From Tannerella sp. (GTDB lineage Bacteria; Bacteroidota; Bacteroidia; Bacteroidales; Tannerellaceae): a stretch of 38,050 nt of DNA. Location of the stretch: contig JAISTS010000090.1 in NCBI GenBank assembly GCA_031272455.1, forward strand, positions 1 through 38,050. The letters run 5' to 3'. Position numbers and translations under genes: made by a program. A model generated the notes under the pieces. That model saw only the letters and a program-made list of their open reading frames with translations, was not told where the DNA came from and searched no databases. Positions 31,605 through 38,050 of this stretch are shown here, in pieces (positions within the stretch are counted from its first letter, which is position 1; every line of letters begins with the position of its first letter).

Positions 31605-32600
31605 ATGGTAAATTTCAAAGAATTAGGATTGGTGAACACGCGAGAGATGTTCGCTAAAGCAATGAAAGGCGGCTATGCTATTCCCGCTTTCAATTTCAAC
31701 AACATGGAGCAGCTGCAAGCCATTATTCAGGCTTCGGTTGAGACGAAATCGCCTGTAATACTGCAGGTTTCCAAAGGCGCTCGCGAGTATGCGAACCAGA
31801 CGTTGCTGCGTTATATGGCGCAGGGCGCTGTAGAATACGCCAAAGAGCTTGGTTGCGCTAAACCGCAGATTGTTTTGCATTTAGACCACGGCGATTCGTT
31901 CGAGTTATGCAAAAGCTGTATTGACATGGGTTTCTCGTCGGTGATGATTGACAAGTCGCATCTGCCGTTCGACGAAAATGTAGCCGTTGTCAAGCAGGTT
32001 GTAGATTATGCTCATAAATACGACGTTACGGTCGAGGGCGAACTGGGCGTGCTTGCCGGCGTCGAAGACGAAGTGTCGGCTGAGCATCACACCTACACCC
32101 GTCCCGAAGAGGTTATTGCGTTCGTTTCGCAGTCGGGATGCGACTCGCTGGCTATTTCTATCGGCACATCGCACGGAGCTAACAAGTTCAAACCCGAACA
32201 GTGCACGCGCAATGCCGACGGAGTGCTTGTGCCTCCCCCGCTGGCGTTCGACATCCTCGAAGCTGTTGAAAAAGAGCTGCCCGGCTTCCCGATCGTGCTC
32301 CACGGCGCATCGTCGGTGTCGGTCGAAGATGTGGCTACGATCAACAAGTACGGCGGCGCTCTCAAAGACGCCATCGGAATACCCGAAGATCAGCTGCGCA
32401 AGGCTGCCCGTTCGTCTGTCTGCAAGATCAATATCGACTCCGACAGCCGTCTGGCGATGACAGCCGCCATCCGCAAAACGTTTGCCGAGAAACCTGCCGA
32501 ATTTGACCCGCGCAAATATCTCGGACCGGCTCGCGAAAATGCGAAAAAGATGTATATTCACAAGATAGTGAATGTATTAGGCTCGAACGACAAACTGTAA
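31605..32600 (+). CDS. fba: Class II fructose-bisphosphate aldolase
   Basis: This zinc-dependent glycolytic enzyme of 331 residues splits fructose 1,6-bisphosphate. It begins MVNFKELGLVNTREMFAKA. The catalytic block LHLDHGDSFE holds Asp94 and zinc ligand His95; further zinc or phosphate-binding blocks are VEGELGVLAGVEDEV, GTSHGA and LHGASSV. The length and the insertion after the metal site fit the type found in Bacteroidota. It is transcribed alone between a promoter and a strong terminator. Confidence 0.96.
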   Translation: MVNFKELGLVNTREMFAKAMKGGYAIPAFNFNNMEQLQAIIQASVETKSPVILQVSKGAREYANQTLLRYMAQGAVEYAKELGCAKPQIVLHLDHGDSFELCKSCIDMGFSSVMIDKSHLPFDENVAVVKQVVDYAHKYDVTVEGELGVLAGVEDEVSAEHHTYTRPEEVIAFVSQSGCDSLAISIGTSHGANKFKPEQCTRNADGVLVPPPLAFDILEAVEKELPGFPIVLHGASSVSVEDVATINKYGGALKDAIGIPEDQLRKAARSSVCKINIDSDSRLAMTAAIRKTFAEKPAEFDPRKYLGPARENAKKMYIHKIVNVLGSNDKL

Positions 32601-32631
32601 TTCGAGCTGTAATTCAGTGCACATAATTCCG

Positions 32632-32676
32632 GTAGCCATCCGCCTGCCGCGACGGGTGGCTGCCTTTCTTTTTCTT
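32632..32676 (+). terminator. Intrinsic terminator after the aldolase gene
   Basis: GTAGCCATCCG (32632-32642) pairs with CGGGTGGCTGC (32653-32663) through 11 pairs, two of them G-U, followed by a T-rich run. It ends 17 bases before ATG of sppA. Confidence 0.8.
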
Positions 32677-32693
32677 AATTAATACAAATTCTT

Positions 32694-34460
32694 ATGAAAC
32701 AGTTTTTTAAGATGCTGTTAGCATCAATTCTCGGCACCGCAATTGGCATTTTTTGCCTGTCAACATTCTTTCTTATCGTGCTGCTGGCAGGGATTGGCTC
32801 TGTCTCAAGTACGGTTTTTATCCCTGAAAAGAACCAAAACGTTCTGAAAATCAGTCTTTCCGGCACGATTGACGATTACAGTGAAAGCAATCCGTTCATC
32901 GACCTGTTTTCCGAAACGCCTCAGCTGGCGCTCAAGGACATACTCACAGCCGTTGAAAAAGCGAAAAACAACGATGCCATCAAAGGTATTTATTTGGATG
33001 TCAAGACATTTTCGACAGGAACGGCAAATGTTGACGCCATACGCCGCTCCCTTAACGATTTTCGTGAAAGCGGCAAATTCGTCGTTGCATACGCCGACCA
33101 ATATACGCAAACCGGCTATTACCTCGCTTCGGCAGCCGACTACGTTTATATGAACCCGAAAGGGATGTTGCTGCTGAGGGGATTAGCCTCAGAAACAATG
33201 TTTTACAAGGGGATACTCGAAAAAATTGGCGTCAAAATGGAGGTCTTCAAGGTTGGCACTTACAAAGGCGCGGTCGAACCATATATCAATGAGCACCTTA
33301 GCGACGCCAATCGCGAACAGATCACCTCGTATCTCGGTGGCATCTGGGAAAATATAACCGAAGGAATTGCCGAAAGTCGAGGCATTAACACACAGGATAT
33401 CAACAGTTTTGCTGACCGTGGACTGTTCTTTGCCGATGCAGAGGAGACAGTCGAGTGTGGATTTGTTGACTCGCTGCTCTACCTGCCCGAAGTCGAAGCC
33501 AAGCTGAAAGAATTGGCAGGTCAGACTTCCGATAAGTTTAAAACGCTATCTGTCAGCGATATGAATAAGACTAAATCGTCAACAAAACAATACAGAAACA
33601 AGATTGCCGTCATTTATGCCGAAGGCGAAATTGTGTCTGCGTCGAACTCGCAATTCCTTATCACTCAGAAAAATATTACCGACCGCCTTGCTGTTAAATT
33701 GCACAAATTAATTGACGATGAGACGGTTAAGGCTGTTGTCCTGAGAGTCAATTCTCCGGGTGGCGACGCTTATGTTTCCGAACAGATATGGCACGAAGTG
33801 GAGGCGCTGAACCGGAAGAAACCCGTCGTCGTTTCGATGGGCAGTGTAGCAGCATCGGGCGGCTATTATATCTCGTGCGCTGCCCGCAAAATCGTTGCCG
33901 AAGCCAACACCCTGACCGGTTCGATCGGTATTTTCGGTATGTATCCGAATGTCAGCAGTTTATACGACAAGTTGGCGCTGACTGCCGATATTGTCAAAAC
34001 GAATACTTATGCCGACATAGGTGATGCCGGTCGCTCGATGAACGACGACGAACGTGCTCTTATTCAGAGCTATATCGAACGTGGATACGAGCTTTTCCTG
34101 ACACGTTGCGCCGACGGACGCGGCAAGAGCAGAGATGCTATCGACGCTATAGGTCAGGGGCGTGTCTGGACCGGCGAACAGGCTCTCGAAATCGGGCTTG
34201 TTGACGAAATTGGCGGCATCGACCGAGCTATCGAACTCGCCGTCGAATTAGCAAACATATATAATTATACATTAATAAATATACCCTCTGCCGACAACAG
34301 CCTGAAAGAGCTGCTGCAAAAACAGCTCAAAACAGCGAAAACGTCTGTTGTCAAGGATGTTATGGGCGACGAGGCTTTCCAAATCCTCAACCTGCAACAA
34401 CAGGCAGGCACGTTGTACGGCATCAAAGCACGCATCCCGTACAATCTTAAACCATTATAA
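32694..34460 (+). CDS. sppA: Signal peptide peptidase SppA (67K type)
   Basis: This membrane-anchored serine protease of 588 residues degrades cleaved signal peptides. One N-terminal membrane segment (about 7-38) precedes two tandem SppA domains. The catalytic Lys191 lies in GTYKGAVEPY in the first domain and Ser387 in GSVAASGGYY in the second, so the Ser/Lys dyad is complete. It is the first gene of an apparent operon with lpxK (17-base gap), thiL and a lipoprotein. No clear promoter box was found in the short gap after the aldolase terminator. Confidence 0.95.
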   Translation: MKQFFKMLLASILGTAIGIFCLSTFFLIVLLAGIGSVSSTVFIPEKNQNVLKISLSGTIDDYSESNPFIDLFSETPQLALKDILTAVEKAKNNDAIKGIYLDVKTFSTGTANVDAIRRSLNDFRESGKFVVAYADQYTQTGYYLASAADYVYMNPKGMLLLRGLASETMFYKGILEKIGVKMEVFKVGTYKGAVEPYINEHLSDANREQITSYLGGIWENITEGIAESRGINTQDINSFADRGLFFADAEETVECGFVDSLLYLPEVEAKLKELAGQTSDKFKTLSVSDMNKTKSSTKQYRNKIAVIYAEGEIVSASNSQFLITQKNITDRLAVKLHKLIDDETVKAVVLRVNSPGGDAYVSEQIWHEVEALNRKKPVVVSMGSVAASGGYYISCAARKIVAEANTLTGSIGIFGMYPNVSSLYDKLALTADIVKTNTYADIGDAGRSMNDDERALIQSYIERGYELFLTRCADGRGKSRDAIDAIGQGRVWTGEQALEIGLVDEIGGIDRAIELAVELANIYNYTLINIPSADNSLKELLQKQLKTAKTSVVKDVMGDEAFQILNLQQQAGTLYGIKARIPYNLKPL

Positions 34461-34477
34461 ATAAACAAGTTATAGAA

Positions 34478-35575
34478 GTGAGTTCTAAAATAGGTTTTCA
34501 TTATGGCATGTTACCGTTCGCTTTCCTTTACGGTATAGCGATCAAAGTACGTAACATGCTGTACGACACGAATATAATTAAATCCACACAGTTCAGGGCG
34601 CCCGTGATATGCGTAGGCAACCTTGAAGCCGGTGGCGTAGGCAAAACGCCGATGGTCGAGTATTTAATCCGTCTGTTGCAGGACAGTTTCCGGATTGCCG
34701 TCGTCAGTCGAGGCTACAAACGCAAATCGAAAGGATTTGTGCTTGCGGAAGCGAACAGCAACGCGCAAACAATTGGAGATGAGGCATTTCAGATAAAAAC
34801 CAAGTTCCCCGGCATCATCGTCGCTGTTGACCGCAACCGTTGCCGCGCCATCAGTAAATTGCTGGAAATGAATGAAGCGGAACGCCCTCAAGTCATCCTG
34901 CTCGACGATGCTTTTCAGCACCGCCGACTGACGCCCTCGCTTTCGATCCTGCTGACAGACCACAACCGTCTGTATTACAAGGACAAACTGCTGCCTGTCG
35001 GACGTCTGCGCGAATTTACCGTCGCTATTCGCAGAGCACAAATCGTGATTACGACAAAATGCGACCCTGCGCTCAAACCCATTGACTGCCGCATTATCTC
35101 TAACGAAATGAGGCTGTTAGCCTATCAGTCGCTCTATTTCAGCTGTATCGCATATCAACCGCTCGAAAGCGTCTTTTCTCACACGACAATGACGCTCGAA
35201 AGCATACATCGCGAGGACGAAATACTGCTCGTTACGGGCGTCGCCAATCCGCAACCGCTGATCGATAAAATTAAGTCGCTCTCTGATAATGTGGAAGTTA
35301 TGACTTTCCGAGACCATCACCGTTTTTCCAAGAAAGATATCCGCAAAATACAAGCGACGATATCCGATTTTAAGTCATCTAATCCGCTGATTATCTGCAC
35401 TGAAAAGGATGGCGCCAAACTGCGTTCCAACGATTTGGTGCCCGACGAACTGAAGCCGCTTTTCTATTCGGCGCCCGTAAAAACCGAATTTCTGCAAGGA
35501 AAGGGTGAAGCGTTTGACAAACAGATAATTAACCACATAAATTTAATCGAAAAAAGCAGTATTCTGCATACTTGA
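34478..35575 (+). CDS. lpxK: Tetraacyldisaccharide 4'-kinase
   Basis: This inner-membrane lipid A enzyme of 365 residues phosphorylates the 4' position of the disaccharide precursor. A hydrophobic N terminus (FAFLYGIAIKVRNMLYD) precedes the P-loop GNLEAGGVGKTP, then SRGYKR, GDEAFQI and LDDAFQHRRL. The start is GTG at 34478; ATG 34508 is possible but would drop conserved residues. It lies between sppA and thiL. In some Bacteroides a purine-nucleoside phosphorylase gene lies between lpxK and thiL; none is present here. Confidence 0.95.
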   Translation: MSSKIGFHYGMLPFAFLYGIAIKVRNMLYDTNIIKSTQFRAPVICVGNLEAGGVGKTPMVEYLIRLLQDSFRIAVVSRGYKRKSKGFVLAEANSNAQTIGDEAFQIKTKFPGIIVAVDRNRCRAISKLLEMNEAERPQVILLDDAFQHRRLTPSLSILLTDHNRLYYKDKLLPVGRLREFTVAIRRAQIVITTKCDPALKPIDCRIISNEMRLLAYQSLYFSCIAYQPLESVFSHTTMTLESIHREDEILLVTGVANPQPLIDKIKSLSDNVEVMTFRDHHRFSKKDIRKIQATISDFKSSNPLIICTEKDGAKLRSNDLVPDELKPLFYSAPVKTEFLQGKGEAFDKQIINHINLIEKSSILHT

Positions 35576-35576
35576 A

Positions 35577-36608
35577 ATGGAACAAAGGACTGAAATAGCG
35601 ACACTTGGCGAGTTTGGACTTATACGGCATTTGACTCGTAACATCAAACTCACTAATCCACAAACGATTACAGGCGTGGGCGACGATGCGGCAGTGCTCG
35701 ACATCAAAGATCGCCTGACGCTCGTAACAACCGATATGCTGCTCGAAGGCGTACATTTCGACCTGACTTATGTGCCGATGAAACATCTTGGATACAAAAC
35801 GGCAGTAGTCAATTTTTCCGATATTTACGCAATGAACGGTCAACCAAAACAACTGACTGTTTCGATTGGAGTTTCAAAACGCTTTTGCATTGAAGATTTG
35901 GAGTCGTTCTACGAGGGCATACTGCTCGCCTGCGACGTTTACGGAGTTGACTTGGTTGGGGGCGACACCTCGTCGTCGCGGACAGGATTCACAATCAGCG
36001 CCACCTGCATCGGCGAAGGCGAACGCGACAAAATCACGTATCGCAGCGGGGCAAAGACCAACGATTTAATCTGCGTTTCGGGCGACCTTGGCGCTGCATA
36101 TATGGGCTTACAGCTGCTCGAACGCGAGAAAAGCGTCTTTGCGGGCGAAAAAGACTTCACGCCCGATTTCGCAGGAAAGGAGTATCTGCTCGAACGACAG
36201 CTAAAACCCGAAGCGCGTAAAGACATCGTGCGTATGCTTGCCGATGTTGGTATTGTACCGACAGCTATGATGGATATTTCGGATGGACTTTCGTCGGAAT
36301 TACTGCATATCGCACATAGCAGCAATGTCGGCTGCCGGATTTACGAAGACCGCATACCGATTGATTATCAGACGGCTATGATGGCTGAACAGTTCAATAT
36401 GAACCTCGTTACGGCAGCGCTGAACGGCGGCGAAGACTACGAATTGCTGTTCACTGTGCCGCTCACCTGCCACGATATTGCAGATAAGATAAAAGGAATC
36501 AGCGTAATAGGTCATATAACCGAAGCTGCGGCAGGCAATCTGCTTATCGGACGCGATGGCGGCGAAATCGAACTTCAGGCACAAGGCTGGAATCCACTCC
36601 GCAACTGA
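35577..36608 (+). CDS. thiL: Thiamine-monophosphate kinase
   Basis: This enzyme of 343 residues makes thiamine diphosphate from thiamine monophosphate and ATP. It begins LGEFGLIRHLT, with GVGDDAAVLD (Mg2+/ATP), TTDMLLEGVHFD, NFSDIYAMNGQP, LVGGDTSSS and MMDISDGLSSEL, all typical of ThiL. It starts one base after the lpxK stop, which indicates translational coupling. No other thiamine genes are in the window. Confidence 0.95.
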   Translation: MEQRTEIATLGEFGLIRHLTRNIKLTNPQTITGVGDDAAVLDIKDRLTLVTTDMLLEGVHFDLTYVPMKHLGYKTAVVNFSDIYAMNGQPKQLTVSIGVSKRFCIEDLESFYEGILLACDVYGVDLVGGDTSSSRTGFTISATCIGEGERDKITYRSGAKTNDLICVSGDLGAAYMGLQLLEREKSVFAGEKDFTPDFAGKEYLLERQLKPEARKDIVRMLADVGIVPTAMMDISDGLSSELLHIAHSSNVGCRIYEDRIPIDYQTAMMAEQFNMNLVTAALNGGEDYELLFTVPLTCHDIADKIKGISVIGHITEAAAGNLLIGRDGGEIELQAQGWNPLRN

Positions 36609-36612
36609 CACT

Positions 36613-37680
36613 ATGATGAAACGGCTAATTTCTATATTATTCCTTACGCTTGCCGTAACGAGCAGTTGCGACAAAGAAGAGGATCCGGACATGTCGATTT
36701 CGTCCGCTTTTATTGGCGAGGCACCTGATCACTCGTTAATTGTCAGATATGCTTTGGATTTCGATTATCCCGAATGGATACAGGATATTATACTTGAAAT
36801 AACAAACTCACCGGACGAAAAATTAGTCTATCTTGACATATTCAGTGGTTTGGGGAACAGCGAAACGTTACTTGGCAAGACGGTGTATTTTATCATATAC
36901 CGTGATAAACCCGACAAGGGGATAGCGTATTGGGAAGATGGGCAGATCATTGATTTGTCAGACCCCGTGCGACTTACAGATTTCACAGAGAATACTATTA
37001 TGTGGCGGAAAATTTTCGACATTGAACGTTATATTCCGCTTGACCGGACATTTTTCACAAAAGGCGTGTCATACGAGCCACAGTCCGATTATCCCAATTG
37101 GCTTCAAAGTAGAATAGACGAAACCGACTTGCCGGATTTCCCTTACAACGGAATGTCGATTTTTAAAGGAGAATGGAAACAGCAAACGGTTTATCTTGTT
37201 TCGTATGCTTCGGGATGTAGCTTTTGCAGTTTATTTGACGCGGCGGGAAACGTAATCAATTTATCAAGCGACGAAGAAATCCGCAATTTCAGTGCATTCA
37301 GCAAAAACTGGATATGCATATTCCGGTTCGATGTAAATTATTATTTTTATACATCCGACTATTACTATGCGCCTTATGAACCGGTTGATTCGCTTCCTGA
37401 ATGGGTTTTTCCGCTGATAGATAAAACGCCGTTCCACCCTGCTGCCATAATGAAGGTTTTTCAATGTGAATGGCGCGAACGAACAGTATATATGATACAT
37501 TCGCCAAATTCCTACTCCTCAGTGTATAACTTGGTTTTCTTTGAAAACGGCGAACATATTGTTTGGGAAAGCATAGGCGAAATGCGCCTTTATGTGTTTT
37601 TGCGCGACAGTAAGAACTGGAAAAAGATTTACGACTCAACAATACAGGACGAAATGCCGGAGCCAATAACCGACAGTTAA
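36613..37680 (+). CDS. Lipoprotein with three tandem ~85-residue repeats (unknown function)
   Basis: I do not recognise this protein. With the start at the second ATG (36616) it has 354 residues; I list the first ATG (36613). The signal MKRLISILFLTLAVTSSC gives a lipoprotein anchored at Cys18, followed by an acidic linker. Three related units follow at about 51-137, 159-238 and 260-339. Each begins Y/L-P-E/N-W-I/L/V, has W/G-K/R-x-TVY-x-I/V in the middle and ends with an aromatic/NW-x-x-I/K-I motif. The units differ a lot, so the duplication is old. It follows thiL by 4 bases and may be read from the sppA promoter. A surface or periplasmic binding role is only a guess. Confidence 0.75.
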   Translation: MMKRLISILFLTLAVTSSCDKEEDPDMSISSAFIGEAPDHSLIVRYALDFDYPEWIQDIILEITNSPDEKLVYLDIFSGLGNSETLLGKTVYFIIYRDKPDKGIAYWEDGQIIDLSDPVRLTDFTENTIMWRKIFDIERYIPLDRTFFTKGVSYEPQSDYPNWLQSRIDETDLPDFPYNGMSIFKGEWKQQTVYLVSYASGCSFCSLFDAAGNVINLSSDEEIRNFSAFSKNWICIFRFDVNYYFYTSDYYYAPYEPVDSLPEWVFPLIDKTPFHPAAIMKVFQCEWRERTVYMIHSPNSYSSVYNLVFFENGEHIVWESIGEMRLYVFLRDSKNWKKIYDSTIQDEMPEPITDS

Positions 37681-37956
37681 AACCCTTATTCCCGAAAGCA
37701 CCATTAGTAGCCAACAGTACATCCCCAAAACCATTCACTGCCCTTATTTTTTTAACCTTCGGGAGGCAAATAAGTCAACCAAGTAAAAATCCTTCTTTGC
37801 CGACATTGCTGTCGTGGTTATCCTTGTAACTATGCACAAAAAACAAAAAAGTGTGCAAGTTTTTTTAGCAAATCTTTTTTCATTCCAAAATGTTTGATTA
37901 CTTTTGCGGCGTTTTAACAAGCGAATATTAAGATAATATTAATATCAAAAATACTT
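37681..37956. other. Intergenic region before etfB
   Basis: These 276 bases hold a weak hairpin at about 37742-37772 (CTTATTT paired with AAATAAG, with an inner CC-TTCG-GG), possibly a terminator of the sppA unit, and the etfB promoter. Nothing else was seen. Confidence 0.5.
37876..37906 (+). promoter_or_regulatory. Promoter of etfB
   Basis: TTTT at 37876-37879, a 19-nt spacer and TACTTTTG at 37899-37906, 50 bases before the ATG. Confidence 0.6.
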
Positions 37957-38050
37957 ATGAGTCTGAAAATAATTGTATTAGCAAAACAGGTGCCTGACAC
38001 GCGAAATGTCGGGAAAGACGCGATGAAGGAGGACGGCACGGTCAACCGCA
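37957..38050 (+). CDS. etfB: Electron transfer flavoprotein beta subunit, N-terminal part
   Basis: The window ends after 31 codons. The visible start MSLKIIVLAKQVPDTRNVGK followed by GTVNR is the standard N terminus of EtfB, which with EtfA carries electrons from acyl-CoA dehydrogenases. EtfA and a dehydrogenase would be expected just downstream, outside the window. Confidence 0.9.
   Translation, partial: MSLKIIVLAKQVPDTRNVGKDAMKEDGTVNR

Overview
The window is a gene-dense stretch of a bacterial chromosome from the phylum Bacteroidota, most likely order Bacteroidales. The evidence is the repeated TAnnTTTG promoter -7 box upstream of most transcription units, almost no Shine-Dalgarno sequences, a type B bL31, the ssb/gldE/gldD/phosphopantetheinyl transferase and HU/RNase G blocks, the sppA-lpxK-thiL block, and a GH2 enzyme with a DUF4982-type tail. 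No species can be named from the sequence alone.

Layout. 1-1130: end of a McrC-like restriction gene and a REP-associated tyrosine transposase (RAYT) with REP-like palindromes inside it and at its stop codon. 1137-9327: GH38-like lipoprotein, CPA2 cation/H+ antiporter, recA (convergent), DUF1015 protein, a HAD phosphatase ORF running in frame into a macro-like domain, and a DUF1801 protein. 9428-10258: a protein with three MerR/excisionase-type HTH domains. 10436-13904: Gfo/Idh/MocA oxidoreductase, a heptamer tandem repeat, a FucP-type sugar transporter and a Tat-exported sugar isomerase-like protein. 14134-16873: initiator tRNA, then a DUF362 protein and a membrane polyferredoxin. 16987-19533: patatin fused to an outer-membrane barrel, then tRNA-Phe and a terminator. 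19555-24288 (minus): NIPSNAP, small lipoprotein, GH2 and Rnl2-type RNA ligase in close order. 24360-27357 (minus): ssb, a gldE-gldD fused ORF and a phosphopantetheinyl transferase. 27810-29941: HU, a 29-residue basic AURKAIP1/COX24-like protein and RNase G. 29922-31398 (minus): a sugar/aminoglycoside-type kinase and bL31. 31605-38050: class II aldolase, sppA-lpxK-thiL plus a triple-repeat lipoprotein, and the start of etfB.

Most genes are housekeeping or carbohydrate-related. The most unusual points are: the REP-like element embedded in the coding sequence of its presumed transposase; the GldE-GldD single reading frame; the HAD/macro reading frame with an internal promoter-like box; the three-HTH protein with an AT-hook-like linker; the 7 x 7 bp repeat before the sugar transporter; an initiator tRNA with an AGG/CCU anticodon-stem triplet; and the absence of mutY from its usual place between HU and ssb. 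I see no CRISPR array, prophage or complete new defence island. The restriction gene at the left edge suggests that one could lie to the left of this window.

All functional calls rest on motif and family recognition by eye. No database search was run.
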